This document shows, piece after piece, positions 41,616-51,846 of a DNA stretch of 64,000 bases. The DNA lies in NCBI GenBank assembly GCA_000411415.1, contig KE150450.1, positions 45,055 to 109,054 of the forward strand, read 5' to 3'. The notes beneath the pieces are model-generated. The model was not told where the DNA came from. It did no database searches and was given only the letters and a program-made list of their open reading frames with translations. This DNA comes from Actinomyces sp. HPA0247. Its GTDB lineage: Bacteria > Actinomycetota > Actinomycetes > Actinomycetales > Actinomycetaceae. A program made the position numbers and the translations under genes. How positions within the stretch are numbered: position 1 is the first letter of the stretch; every line of letters begins with the position of its first letter.

Positions 41616-44600
41616 CTAGCTGATCAGCTGTCCCGTCTCCGAGAATGTGTACCAGGTCCAGAAGATACGCAGCCGACCCGTGGCCATCGCGCCGCTTCCG
41701 GTCTTCAGGTAGTACCAGGCGCCGCCGTCTTTGAGCCACCCCGTCACCATCTTGCCGGTGGAGGGGTTGAGGTAGTACCAGGTCTCACCGTCCTTGACCC
41801 AGCCGGTCGCCATAACGCCCGTAGCGGGATCCAGGTAGTACCAGGAGACGCCGTCGAGGACCCATCCGCTCGCCTGGGCGCCCGAGGCCTTGTGGTAGTA
41901 CCAGGAGCCCTGTTCCTTGACCCAGCCGGTACGCATGTAGCCGCGCGCATCGAAGCGGTAGGTGGCCCCGTCAATGGCAAGGGTCGTGTCGGCCGGGTAG
42001 GTCCCGTCCTCGTAGCGGTACCACCAGCCGCGGCCATCCCGTTTCCACGTTCCCGCCTTCGCGGCGGGGGCGGGAGCGCTCACGTGAATGGTGGCGCTGG
42101 CGGACACGCTGGGCTGCGTCGGGTCGGTCACGGTGATGGTCGCGTCGCCCGCGCCCACCGCACTGACTTCGCCGGTCGCGCTGACGGTTGCCACGGCCTC
42201 GTCCGAGGAGGACCAGGAAAGCTCCGTCACATTGGCGTCCGCGGGTTCGTGGGTGGCGCTCAGCGTCAGCGTCTCACCGACGCGCAGCGTCGCGGACGTC
42301 TGGGAGAGTGCCAGCGACGTCATGGGGATCGCCTTGAGGGCAACCGGAGCCGTCCCCTTGTTGGCGGGCCAGTCCCACACGTGCAGGTAGATGGACGATG
42401 GGTCCCCGCCGATGCTCGTCAGCACGTCCTTCAGTGGGACGTCGAAGTGGCGGTGAACCAGCCCGTCCTCCCCGCGTTCGGTCGGGTAGACCTCGGCTCC
42501 GCGTTCGACGATGGGACCATCAGCGGTGGCCGAGAAACCGACGGCCGATATGGGCGAGGAGTCAGCGACGTCGAAGGAGAGCGTGCGGTCGTTACCGTCA
42601 CCGCTCACCGTCACGTTCGAGATGACGGGGGCCTTGCTGTCCAGCGTGAGACCGTAGCTGATCTGCTGGGTTGAGGGCGAGGGTCCCTCGGTCGTGCCCT
42701 CGATCGTCAGCGTGTAGCGTCCGTCCGGCAGCTCGCTTCCATCGGGCGCGTAGCCGGAGAACCAGGGGTCGCATCCGGGCACAGAGTCCTCGACAGTGCG
42801 CGGCGAGCGCTCCTGCACGTCGTAGATGGACCGATCCGCGCGCCCGCACGTGAAGGTACGGATGGTCTGTCCGGCCTCGTTGGCGAAGGTGTAGGTCAGG
42901 GAGGACACGGAGCGCAGCAGCACGGTGCCCGGGTGCACACCCCTGCGCGCGTTCTCGCCCGTCGAACGGGTGATGATGAAGAGGTCGGGATCGACCCCGT
43001 TGATCATCCGCTCGTCCTCGACATCGAAGGGGCTCTGCTGTCCGAACGGGAGGTTTCCGTCCATGAAGGTCGACCCGTAGCCGCTGATGTGGTTGTTCGG
43101 GGTGACCTGGTCGAAGATGGCGGGCGCGCCCCAGGAGCCGTAGAAGCCCATGTAGGGGACGGTGAGGTTCGGAGCTCCGTCGGTGCTCGTGAAGGTCACG
43201 GCACCGTCGATGAACGTTCCCTTGGGGGTGTTCGCGGCCGCGTACGAGGCGAAGGCCTCGCGCGGGGTCACGGTGACGGTCACGGTGGCCTCCCCCTTGG
43301 CGGGCACGGTCACCGAGTCCGCGGAGAACGTCAGGTCAATGCCCTTCCCCGCCCAGTTGGTCGAGTGGTGCGACAGCAGCATGCTCTCGACCTTTTCGGA
43401 CAGCGCCTGGCCGCCCAGGGTATAGGTGCGCGCACTGTCGGAGACGTTCGTGAGGGTGACCTGGAAGCTCCAGCCGGAGGTGCCCTCACCCAGGTCGGCC
43501 TTGGGACGCGACGGGTTCGCCGCACCAACGACGGTCGGGAACACAAACGAGGTCGTGGCCCCCGCAGCGTCAACCAGGCCGGCACCCACTCGGCGAGGCG
43601 AGTAGAAGGTACCGTCATCCTGCTGCGCGTCCGCGATCGGGCGGGCAGTGCCCATCAGGAGCTTCGTGACAACGGCGTTCTTCTCGGCGTCCGACAGACC
43701 CGCGAAGGCAGGGTCGGATGCCACGCGTTGACGCACGAGGGTAGCGACCGCGGCGGCCTGACCCGAGGCCTCGGCCGTACCGGACTCGTTGTCGTAGTCG
43801 TTTCCGGGCGTGGCGGAGGCGACCCTGCCGCCGGGGGCTGCGACCTCGGGCTTGAGCCGCAGGTCAGGGGTGGCGCCGGTCGAGGAGAAGTCCGACGCGG
43901 ACAGGCCCTCGGGCACGGTGAGGGTCGTGGAGGGAGAGACACTGACCTCGATCGATCCAGTGCCGGAGGCCTTGATAGCGTCGTAGAGCCGGTTGCGATC
44001 CGAGGTCGTGATGGTCCCCATCGGGATGCTAAACCAGCGGTCGACCGACCACTTCACGGGGGTTTCGGTGTCGTACCAGTGGCCGAGCAGAACGCCGGCG
44101 GGCTTGCTCGTCAGGGATTTCAGGGCCTTGATCTTATGCGGGAGTTCCACGTCCTTGCCCCGCGAGTCGGTGCCTCCCAGTTCTTCGAGGAGGATCGTGT
44201 GGGACAGGTCCCCATAGTCCGCGCCCAGGTACTTCGTCAGGTCTTCGCTCGAGCCGTTTCCGGCGTAGACGACGCGGTAGGTTCCCGCGGCAAGAGAGTC
44301 AAAGCCCGGTCCGTCGCCCTTGCCCATGCGGGTCACGGGACGATATCCGATCAGGTGATCGCCGAAGGTGATGGCTCCCATGATCTCCTGCTCGTTGACC
44401 GAGGCGACCGCGAGGGTCGAGGAGAAGGCGGCGGGGAAACCGAGCGCGCCATTGTCCGGGTCGTCCGCGCGCCCATAGCGCTCAACGTCCCCGGCGGGCG
44501 CGTAGACGGTCGTGCCCTGCGCACCGAGGGTCTCATAGACCTGGGAATAGAGAGACGCGGCGGCGTCACTCATTCCTTCGGTCTTGGAAAAAGACACGGA

Positions 44601-45530
44601 GATGACGTCGGGGCGCAGGACCATCGCGTCGTCGAGCGCCGCCAGCAGGTCGACATCGCTGGCGTGATTGCCCGGATCCTTCGTTACCTTCGCGACGATG
44701 AGCTGCGCCTGGGGTGCCGCCCCGGAGAACTGTCCCCCGTTGGCCGCCGCGAGCGCGGCGACGCGCGTGCCCTGGGTGTTCGCAGCGCGCGCATGGTCGT
44801 CTCCTTCGTCCGTGGCGAGCACGTTCGTGTCCCCGTCAGCGTAGTCATAGGCGAAAGGAATCTTGGGGCTGACCCAGACTCCCGCCTTGCCCGCGCCCAG
44901 CTGGGAGGTCAGGGAAGCTGCCGCATCCTGCGTGAGGCGCAGTGACGCGGCATCCATGTCGCCGGCAAAGGCCTCGTGCGAGGTGTCGATACCACTGTCG
45001 ATGAGCTCGATGACCTGGCCCTGCCCCTTCTGGGAGGCCGCGTTGGCTCGCATCATCTGCGCCGCCGCCCCGGGCGTGATGCCGGAGTCTCCACCGCCGG
45101 CAGCGGCGCGGTACTGTCCGTTGATCTCCTCGTCGGTGACGAAGGAGTTGTCTCCATCGAGGAAAGCGCCCTTGACGCCAGCCGTCGCCCGGATCGCACC
45201 GAGAGTCGAGGCAGGTGCCTGGATGGCAAATCCATCGAAGGCGTGGAGGTAGTCGCGCACATCGGAAATGGTGGCGCCCGGACTGGCCGCAGCCACGGCC
45301 TCGCCGATGCGCGTCTTCATCTGCGCGTAGTACGCGGCGCGGTCGACTCCGTCATCACGCGCGTCGAGTTGGACGATGATCGTGCTGGGCGAGTCATCGC
45401 CGGCCTGCTGGGACGACGAGGCCTGGGTTGCGTCGGCGTCGGCCCCGAAGGCCGCGGGCACGCCGGTCGTCGTGAATGCGAGGGCGCCGGCCGCTATCAG
45501 CGTCAGCGCTACGCGTCGGTAGTGGAACAT
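41616..45530 (-). CDS. Secreted subtilase paralogue with lost active site (pseudoprotease), Big2 domain and wall-binding repeats
   Basis: 1304 aa, starting at ATG 45528-45530. Signal peptide ~1-30, I9-like prodomain ~48-125 and S8 fold ~170-660 align well with the neighbouring active protease, but key residues differ. Asp178 is kept (LIDSGID). The catalytic His position is Gln253 (NTQGTRVA for SHGTHV). The oxyanion Asn is Asp348 (APAGD), and the nucleophile Ser is Ala586 (ESGTAEASGQAA). The PA-type insert and Fn3-like domain are retained. A Big2 Ig-like domain (LALSQTSATLRVGETLTLSA) precedes about six WYYL repeats (~1145-1304). The frame is intact, so this is not simple decay; a binding, decoy or regulatory role is possible. 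Confidence 0.88.
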   Translation of the reverse strand: MFHYRRVALTLIAAGALAFTTTGVPAAFGADADATQASSSQQAGDDSPSTIIVQLDARDDGVDRAAYYAQMKTRIGEAVAAASPGATISDVRDYLHAFDGFAIQAPASTLGAIRATAGVKGAFLDGDNSFVTDEEINGQYRAAAGGGDSGITPGAAAQMMRANAASQKGQGQVIELIDSGIDTSHEAFAGDMDAASLRLTQDAAASLTSQLGAGKAGVWVSPKIPFAYDYADGDTNVLATDEGDDHARAANTQGTRVAALAAANGGQFSGAAPQAQLIVAKVTKDPGNHASDVDLLAALDDAMVLRPDVISVSFSKTEGMSDAAASLYSQVYETLGAQGTTVYAPAGDVERYGRADDPDNGALGFPAAFSSTLAVASVNEQEIMGAITFGDHLIGYRPVTRMGKGDGPGFDSLAAGTYRVVYAGNGSSEDLTKYLGADYGDLSHTILLEELGGTDSRGKDVELPHKIKALKSLTSKPAGVLLGHWYDTETPVKWSVDRWFSIPMGTITTSDRNRLYDAIKASGTGSIEVSVSPSTTLTVPEGLSASDFSSTGATPDLRLKPEVAAPGGRVASATPGNDYDNESGTAEASGQAAAVATLVRQRVASDPAFAGLSDAEKNAVVTKLLMGTARPIADAQQDDGTFYSPRRVGAGLVDAAGATTSFVFPTVVGAANPSRPKADLGEGTSGWSFQVTLTNVSDSARTYTLGGQALSEKVESMLLSHHSTNWAGKGIDLTFSADSVTVPAKGEATVTVTVTPREAFASYAAANTPKGTFIDGAVTFTSTDGAPNLTVPYMGFYGSWGAPAIFDQVTPNNHISGYGSTFMDGNLPFGQQSPFDVEDERMINGVDPDLFIITRSTGENARRGVHPGTVLLRSVSSLTYTFANEAGQTIRTFTCGRADRSIYDVQERSPRTVEDSVPGCDPWFSGYAPDGSELPDGRYTLTIEGTTEGPSPSTQQISYGLTLDSKAPVISNVTVSGDGNDRTLSFDVADSSPISAVGFSATADGPIVERGAEVYPTERGEDGLVHRHFDVPLKDVLTSIGGDPSSIYLHVWDWPANKGTAPVALKAIPMTSLALSQTSATLRVGETLTLSATHEPADANVTELSWSSSDEAVATVSATGEVSAVGAGDATITVTDPTQPSVSASATIHVSAPAPAAKAGTWKRDGRGWWYRYEDGTYPADTTLAIDGATYRFDARGYMRTGWVKEQGSWYYHKASGAQASGWVLDGVSWYYLDPATGVMATGWVKDGETWYYLNPSTGKMVTGWLKDGGAWYYLKTGSGAMATGRLRIFWTWYTFSETGQLIS

Positions 45531-45660
45531 TGTCGGCTCACTTTCTTCACACCTAAAGTGTTGAGCTGCATGAGGGTAAGTGATCGCGCGGCACATCCCC
45601 GTGGACGCACGATGTGGCGGGCGCAGCGAGAGGTTGCGCCTCACGTGTTCCCCTCGCGGG

Positions 45661-45702
45661 CGCGCCCGCTCCCCCGGAACGAGTCCGGTGAGGGCGGGCG
45701 CG
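45661..45702 (-). terminator. Terminator of the first LRR surface protein gene
   Basis: CGCGCCCGC and GCGGGCGCG form a 9-bp stem with an inner CCGG/CCGG pairing, about 30 bases past the stop at 45732. Confidence 0.65.
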
Positions 45703-45731
45703 ACGCGTGGGTATGCATTGTCGTCAGGCGC

Positions 45732-48347
45732 TTAGTGGATCCACTGGCCCGAGTCAGAGAAGCGGTAGTACTTCCATCCGATCCAGACGCGGCCCGTCAC
45801 CATCTGGCCGCTTCCGGGCTTCAGGTAGTACCAGGCGTCGCCATCCTTCACCCAGCCAGTCAGCATCTTGCCGTTGGCAGGGTTCAGGTAGTACCAGTGC
45901 ACGCCATCCTTGACCCATCCCGTGACCATGGTGCCCGTGGCGGGATCCATGTAGTACCAGGAGACGCCATCAAGGACCCAACCGCTGGCCTGCGCGCCCG
46001 AGAGGGTGTGGTAGTACCAGTTGCCCTGCTCGAAGACCCAGCCGGTACGCATGTAGCCATCCGCGTCGAAGCGGTACACCTGGCCGTCGATGGTCTTGGT
46101 GGTGCTGGTCGGGTAGGTGCCATCCGCGTAGCGGTACCACCAGCCGCGAGCGCCCCAGGCCCACGCGCCCTGGGCAGGCGTCGTATCAGACGAGGTCTTG
46201 AGGGTCACGGTCGTCGAGGTGACGGCGTGGGGGTCCTGACGCACGTCGACGCGCAGGGAAACATCAGCGCTGGTCGGGGTCCACGTGTAGGAGTCGGTGG
46301 ACGCGCTCTCGTCCGAGCTGCCCTGCATCGAGTCCCAATCCTGGAGGACCGTTTCGGTGCCGTCAGCACCGATCTGCACGACGCGCAGCTCGCGTCCGCC
46401 CAGGGTGCCGCCCTGCGCGGAGACGTTGATGGTCGTCGGCGTGCCCATGGTGGTGGTGAGCGTGTACCCGGCCCCGGCCTCGTTGATGCCGGTGCCCGAG
46501 ACCGTGACCTGGGGGGTCGTGTACTCGAAGAGGTTGGCCGTGTTGTAGCCGGCGTCCTTCATGGCAGTCTCGGTGAGCGTCCACGCCTTCGAGCCCTTGG
46601 GGGCGGCGACGTAGATCTCGGTGCCCGCCTTGAGGTCATCGTCCATGTCGGCGGCGAGCTTGATCTCCTCGACGGTCGAGGGCAGGACCAGGACGCGGGG
46701 AGTGTCGAACCAGAAGGTGAAGCGGGTCATCCCCTCACCGAAGTAGGCGCTGTCGGGGCGCCCGTTGGAGGCCTTGCCCTCGTAGTAGAACTCGCCGTCG
46801 TTACCGCCGCCCACTATGATGTGGCGCGGGGCTGCGCTCTCGCGCGGGGTCATCCACAGTTCCGTGACCTTCGAACCCAGCTCGATCGTGTCCAGGCCGT
46901 TGCCAACGAGGCCGCGGGCCACCGTCACCGAGTCAGGGATGACGAGGTCGGTGAGGTTCGCGTCGCCGTCGAAAGCACCGTAGCCGATGGTCGTCAGGCC
47001 CTCGGGCAGGACGACGCGACGCAGGGACGTGTTGTGCGCGAATGCGGCATCAGCGATAGCGGTCGTCCCCTTGGGAACCGTCACGTCTGTGTCCGTCTTC
47101 GTGGGCAGGTACAGGACCAGGGTACGGCCAGCGTCGCCCTTGCCGTACAGGGCACCGTCTTCCACGGAGTACACCGTGTTGGCGGGGTCCACGGTCAGCG
47201 AGGCGAGGTTGTTCGCGTCCACGAATGCGGATTCTCCGATGGTGGCAATGCCCGAGCCCAGGTGGACAGAGGTCAGCGCGGTGTCGTTGGAGAAGGCACC
47301 CTTACCGATCGAGGTCACCGAGTCGGGGAGTGTGGCGGAGGTGAGCGCGGTGGTATCGAAGGCGTTGTCGCCGACCTCGGCCAGGCGATTCAGGTCGGGA
47401 CGGAAATTCACCTCGGCGAGGGACTTGTCGTAGCGGAAGGCACTATCCGGCAGCATCGTGGCACCACCCAGGTCAACGCGCTCCAGCTTGGGCATGTACC
47501 AGAAAGCCGTGTCGTCCATGGACTCGAAGGCGTCAGGCAGGGTCAGGGACGTGATCCGCGCCCCCACGAACGCACCCTTGCCAACGTTACGCAGATGCGA
47601 GGGCAGGGTCACGGAGGTGATCTGCGCAGAGGCGAAAGCACCCTCGTCGATGAATGCGGTTTCCTCGGCAACGGTGTACGAGCCGCCCGAGTTCTTCGCC
47701 TGCGGGTATGTCGCCAGGTGCGTCAGATCCTTCGTGTACAGGACACCGTCGAGGCTCTGGTAGTTCTGGTTCGCCGCGTCAACCTCGATGCTCTCCAGGA
47801 GCGGGGTGCGCGCAAATGCTGCGAACAGGCCGTCGGCCTGGACGTTCGGGCCGACGTGGACGGAGCGCAGCTTGTCCATATCGCTGAAGGTCTCGAGGCC
47901 TGCCGTCTTAAGAGATCGAGGCAGGGTGACGCTCTCAAGAGGGGTGTAGGCGAAGGCGCGCTCTCCGATCGTCTCCAGCTGCGAGGGGTGCGCGTCGTCA
48001 TCCTGGAAGGTCACCTGGGTCAGCGGCTGGCCCGCGAAAGCAGAGTCGTCGATTGCGCGCACGCTCGCGGGGATCCACACGCTGGTCAGCTGCGCACCAC
48101 TGAAGGCGTTCGTGCTGATCTCGGTCACCCCCTCGGGGATGCGCACCTGCGTTGCGCTACCCGTGTACGACACGAGGACGCCGTCGTCGATGGTGAAGCC
48201 ATCGGCATCGGCGCGCAGCGGGGCGGCAGCATTGACCTGACCGAATGCGCCCGTGTCGGCCGCAAGCGCGGCAGGGACACCTACCCCGGTCAGGGACAGG
48301 GCGCCGGCGAGCGCAAACGCCAGCACAATTGAGTTGCGATGGGACAT
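45732..48347 (-). CDS. BspA-like leucine-rich-repeat surface protein with wall-binding repeats
   Basis: 871 aa, ATG 48345-48347 with AAGGGG upstream. Signal peptide ~1-29. Residues ~50-560 are LRR_5 (BspA/TpLRR) repeats of the form 'I...AF....L.SV.LP.SV..IG..AF', for example VTEISTNAFSGAQLTSVWIP and VTSIGKGAFSNDTALTSVHL. A beta-rich region (~590-715) follows, with no Pro-rich linker. The last ~150 residues contain about six WYYL wall-binding repeats. BspA-type repeats in oral bacteria bind fibronectin, fibrinogen or other bacteria, so an adhesin role is likely. No LPXTG motif is seen. Confidence 0.9.
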   Translation of the reverse strand: MSHRNSIVLAFALAGALSLTGVGVPAALAADTGAFGQVNAAAPLRADADGFTIDDGVLVSYTGSATQVRIPEGVTEISTNAFSGAQLTSVWIPASVRAIDDSAFAGQPLTQVTFQDDDAHPSQLETIGERAFAYTPLESVTLPRSLKTAGLETFSDMDKLRSVHVGPNVQADGLFAAFARTPLLESIEVDAANQNYQSLDGVLYTKDLTHLATYPQAKNSGGSYTVAEETAFIDEGAFASAQITSVTLPSHLRNVGKGAFVGARITSLTLPDAFESMDDTAFWYMPKLERVDLGGATMLPDSAFRYDKSLAEVNFRPDLNRLAEVGDNAFDTTALTSATLPDSVTSIGKGAFSNDTALTSVHLGSGIATIGESAFVDANNLASLTVDPANTVYSVEDGALYGKGDAGRTLVLYLPTKTDTDVTVPKGTTAIADAAFAHNTSLRRVVLPEGLTTIGYGAFDGDANLTDLVIPDSVTVARGLVGNGLDTIELGSKVTELWMTPRESAAPRHIIVGGGNDGEFYYEGKASNGRPDSAYFGEGMTRFTFWFDTPRVLVLPSTVEEIKLAADMDDDLKAGTEIYVAAPKGSKAWTLTETAMKDAGYNTANLFEYTTPQVTVSGTGINEAGAGYTLTTTMGTPTTINVSAQGGTLGGRELRVVQIGADGTETVLQDWDSMQGSSDESASTDSYTWTPTSADVSLRVDVRQDPHAVTSTTVTLKTSSDTTPAQGAWAWGARGWWYRYADGTYPTSTTKTIDGQVYRFDADGYMRTGWVFEQGNWYYHTLSGAQASGWVLDGVSWYYMDPATGTMVTGWVKDGVHWYYLNPANGKMLTGWVKDGDAWYYLKPGSGQMVTGRVWIGWKYYRFSDSGQWIH

Positions 48348-48747
48348 ATGAGACCCCTTCTATTGACAGCTGGTAAGGGCGGGCTCCGTGCTCACAACAC
48401 GATCCCCGGTGTCAAACATATCCCTTTGGAGGGTTTTCAGATACCCCCTGAGACGCACCTTCTCACCATGTGTCGGTGAGTGTATTGCTTCTTTGCATGG
48501 AGTACCCTGCATCAACCCACGCAATCGGGGAACACGCAGGGATCGGGCACGGGGACGATTTCACCCGATTTATCTAGGGTTTTACAGCATCTTTCCAACG
48601 CATCTGACAAATCGACCAGGCGCGCAGATTATGCTGATAGAGTCCAACGATTAGCCGCATACAAGTGTCCCCCTTGTCGATGGATCGACCTAATGGTCGA
48701 AGAGGCAATGAACGAGTCCCTCCCCTGCCCACTCTTCCTCGCGCAGA
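48348..48747. other. Gene-free region between two LRR surface protein genes
   Basis: No supported gene. It contains the leader of the downstream minus-strand LRR gene, including CCAGCTGTCAA, a motif shared with other leaders of the cluster, and TTGACA on the minus strand near 48410. Two small hairpins occur at 48661-48677 (ACAAG/CTTGT) and 48685-48700 (TCGACC/GGTCGA). Confidence 0.4.
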
Positions 48748-48831
48748 CTCCCCTGACATCCATCGACCAGATGGCTTGGTGCATGGGTGAGAAAAGGCCC
48801 GCGCCCCCGGAGGTCATCCGGGGGCGCGGGC
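48748..48831 (-). repeat. 84-bp repeat spanning a surface-gene terminator, copy 2
   Basis: Matches 37113-37196 at 82 of 84 positions. It contains the perfect GCCCGCGCCCCCGGA hairpin and T-tract that terminate the LRR gene starting at 51659. Confidence 0.85.
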
Positions 48832-48866
48832 GCATAGTCTCACAGCTCGGTGTTGCGCCTTATCTG

Positions 48867-51659
48867 TCAGCTCATGAGGCGCCCCGAATCGGCGAAGTTG
48901 TACCACGTCCAGCCAATCCAGTGACCACCCGTGTACATCGCTCCCGAATCAGTGCTCAGGTAATACCAGGAACCACCATCCATCAGCCAACCGGTCGCCA
49001 TCGCACCACTGGACCCCAGGTAGTACCAGGTAGAGCCATCCTTGACCCAGCCGGTCGCCATCGCACCACTGGGCATCAAGTAATACCACGTCGAACCATC
49101 GAGCAGCCAACCCGTGGCCATCCGACCCGACGCCGGATCCAGGTAGTACCAAGAACCACCATCCTTGACCCAACCACTCGCCTGAGCACCCGACGCATGA
49201 TGGTAGAACCACGCACCGTCCTCGCTCACCCAACCAGTACGCATATACCCGCGGGCGTCAAAACGATAGACCGAGTCGCCAATCCGCACCGACACACCAG
49301 CCGGGTACGAACCATCCGCGTAGCGATACCACCAGCCGACCGAATCACTGATCCACGCCCCACCCTGCGGCGCGGGCGCAGGCGTCGGATCCGGAGTCGG
49401 AGCAGGCGTGGGAGCCGGCGTCGGCTCGGGCGCAGGAGTCGGAACCGGATCCACAGTCGGCTCGGGCGCAGGAGTCGGAGCACCGCTCATCGTCAGGTTC
49501 GCCGAAGCCACCAGGTACGAGGCGTCACGCGCGTCAATGCGCAGGTGAACATCTGTCACGGCTGGCGTCACCGTCACATCCATTGAGGCTGTATCCGCCT
49601 CACTATCCGGCATGTCGGTCCAGTCCTGAAGGACAGATTCAGCGCCATCCGTACCGATCTGCACGACGCGCACCTGTCGTCCACTCGGAACACCGCCCGC
49701 CACGGTGGCTGTCACGGTCGCAGGCGCACCCGACGGTGGCTTCATGGCGTAGTCTGCCCCCGCCTCGGCAATACCTGAACCAGACAGCGTCAGAGACGCA
49801 GGAGCGAAGGAGCGCAACTGCGACGTGTCGTAACCCGAAGCTACCATTGCGGCCTTTGCAACTGACCACGCGTGAGATCCTTCGGTTCCCGCCACATAGA
49901 CGTGCGTGTCGTCTCGGAATTCCTGGTTCTCGTAGCCACTGAGGTCAAAAGTCGTGAGGCTCGCCGGGAGGATGATGAAGCGCGGGGCGATACCCAAATA
50001 GGAAATACTCGTCATTCCCTCACCGAAGAAGGCACTCTCTCCGCGCTTGCCATCTGCTGGCCCAGTGTGCACAAATGAGCCATCGACACCGCCTCGTACG
50101 ACGAGGCGAGGAACCTGTCGCACAAGCAAATCGTATATCTGGATTTCCTTGATCTGCTGCCCAAACACAAGGGTCTGTACCCCCACATCATGAAAGCCGT
50201 TGGCGACCTGCAGAGAGTCGGGGATGACAATGTGACTCAACTTGGTACAGCCTTCAAACGCCGTGTTTTCAATGGTTGTCAAGCCATCGGGCAGGTTGAT
50301 GCTCGTGAGCAACCTGTTTCCTGCCAGGCTCGACTCGCCAAGAATACGCACCGTGGAAGGCAGCGTGATAGAGGTGAGATTCGTGTACGAAAGCGCATAA
50401 TCGTCTATTTTCTCGGTCCCATCCAGGACCTCGTAGGAGCTACCGATGTCCAAGCGTCTCGGGAAAAAAACTAAGTGCTTATGGTCCTTCGTGTAGAGGA
50501 CGCCGTTGACAGTCTCGTAGTTCGGATTATCCGCATCCACCTCCAGGTGGGACAGACACCAGAACATGTCAAAACTAACGCTCAGCGAACCCATTTCAAC
50601 TTTGGGCCCAACATGAAGGGAGTTCAGCAACCCCATGCCGTAAAACGCGCCCTGTTGGAGCTGCTCGACCGAGCGAGGCAGCACGAGGTCCTCAACCCCC
50701 GTAAAATCGAATGCCCTGTACTCGATGCGCCTCAGCTGGGATGGATGTTCATCGTCGTCCTGGAAAGTGATCGTCTTCAGTTCGGAACCGCTGAATGCGC
50801 GTTCTCTCACCTCCTGAACGCTAGCGGGAACCCAGACGTGTTCGACGTCCTTCTTCTTGAAGGCTTCTTTGCCGATCACGGTCACGCCGTCAGGGATCGC
50901 AATGTCCGTCGCCTCACCCGTGTAGGCAGTGAGGACGCCGCCCGAAATCACGAAGTCGTCGGCCGAAGAGGGACGCACGTCAATCACGGCCGAGGCGACT
51001 TTGACCTCACCTGCGGGGGTCGTGACGCTAGCAGTCAGCGTCGCGCTCGCCGGCCCGCGAGGGGCATACAGCGTGGCGGTCGGCCGGTCCTCCTCGGTGG
51101 TCAGCGTCCCCACCGAGGAAGAGTCAAGTGCCCAAGACACGTGACTCCCTTGAAGTGAAGGGGCTAAAAGCGCGTTGACGAGCAGTTTGCGGCCCCCTGC
51201 GACCGTCAACGTGGATTCCGGCAGCTCGATCCCAGTCTCCTCGGATACGGAACGGACCTGGATGTGAACAGTGTCTGTTACGTCATGGGCCCCGTCGTAG
51301 ATCGCGGTTACCTGCGCATCGCCCGGGGTGAGGGCGGTAACGACACCGTTCGCATCCACGGTCGCCACGGACTCGTTCGCAGACTCCCAGGTGAGAAAGT
51401 CGGAATTCTGACGTGGGTTCTCATGACCGAGGGGCTCGACAGCGACGCTCTGGCCCGGGGCCAATGCCGTGCTGTGTGGCCATAGCTGCAAAGACGGATA
51501 GAAGTCCGGATCAAATGGGATCTTGCATTCCGCTGTGCGGTGACCGACCGGATCGTCGTCTTCAATAGCGGCACCATTGGCCGCCGGGACACCGACAATG
51601 GTAAAAGCTAGAGCACCGGCCGCGGCGAGCGCCAGCGCCTTCAATGTTCGTTGGGACAT
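48867..51659 (-). CDS. BspA-like LRR surface protein with Ig-like domains and wall-binding repeats
   Basis: 930 aa. Signal peptide ~1-30. Residues ~50-135 form a Big2 Ig-like domain (DFLTWESANESVATVDANGV, VVTALTPGDAQVTAIY) and ~140-235 a second Ig-like domain. LRR_5 repeats run ~235-620 (VTVIGKEAFKKKDVEHVWVP; VRILGESSLAGNRLLTSINL). A beta-rich domain, a Pro-rich linker built from PTPAPEP units, and about seven WYYL repeats (~765-930) follow. Its Ig2-LRR section parallels the corresponding part of the 2170-aa protease, so the two share a module set. Codon and base use are slightly less GC-rich in the LRR region than in its neighbours. Confidence 0.9.
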   Translation of the reverse strand: MSQRTLKALALAAAGALAFTIVGVPAANGAAIEDDDPVGHRTAECKIPFDPDFYPSLQLWPHSTALAPGQSVAVEPLGHENPRQNSDFLTWESANESVATVDANGVVTALTPGDAQVTAIYDGAHDVTDTVHIQVRSVSEETGIELPESTLTVAGGRKLLVNALLAPSLQGSHVSWALDSSSVGTLTTEEDRPTATLYAPRGPASATLTASVTTPAGEVKVASAVIDVRPSSADDFVISGGVLTAYTGEATDIAIPDGVTVIGKEAFKKKDVEHVWVPASVQEVRERAFSGSELKTITFQDDDEHPSQLRRIEYRAFDFTGVEDLVLPRSVEQLQQGAFYGMGLLNSLHVGPKVEMGSLSVSFDMFWCLSHLEVDADNPNYETVNGVLYTKDHKHLVFFPRRLDIGSSYEVLDGTEKIDDYALSYTNLTSITLPSTVRILGESSLAGNRLLTSINLPDGLTTIENTAFEGCTKLSHIVIPDSLQVANGFHDVGVQTLVFGQQIKEIQIYDLLVRQVPRLVVRGGVDGSFVHTGPADGKRGESAFFGEGMTSISYLGIAPRFIILPASLTTFDLSGYENQEFRDDTHVYVAGTEGSHAWSVAKAAMVASGYDTSQLRSFAPASLTLSGSGIAEAGADYAMKPPSGAPATVTATVAGGVPSGRQVRVVQIGTDGAESVLQDWTDMPDSEADTASMDVTVTPAVTDVHLRIDARDASYLVASANLTMSGAPTPAPEPTVDPVPTPAPEPTPAPTPAPTPDPTPAPAPQGGAWISDSVGWWYRYADGSYPAGVSVRIGDSVYRFDARGYMRTGWVSEDGAWFYHHASGAQASGWVKDGGSWYYLDPASGRMATGWLLDGSTWYYLMPSGAMATGWVKDGSTWYYLGSSGAMATGWLMDGGSWYYLSTDSGAMYTGGHWIGWTWYNFADSGRLMS

Positions 51660-51783
51660 CGTTGTCTCCCCTTGTGCTACACGTGGGTCAAGGATGGGCG
51701 TGAACCGCGACTATGCGGCCACTCTCTCACAATAGGACGCCAAAGATTCCTCCGTAAGTCTTTTGGTTGTTTTCGTGGAAATT

Positions 51784-51822
51784 GCCCCGCGCCCCCGGAC
51801 GCAGTGTCCGGGGGCGCGGGGC
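51784..51822 (-). terminator. Terminator of the second pseudo-subtilase gene
   Basis: GCCCCGCGCCCCCGGAC and GTCCGGGGGCGCGGGGC form a perfect 17-bp stem with a 5-base loop, about 25 bases past the stop. Confidence 0.8.
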
Positions 51823-51846
51823 AGGATCAGCCATCTCAGTCGCTGA

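Noticed and set aside
41616-45530. Pseudogene call for the inactive subtilase paralogue
   Set aside because: The 1304-aa frame is uninterrupted, with ribosome site, signal peptide, terminator and all accessory domains intact. Only active-site residues are changed.
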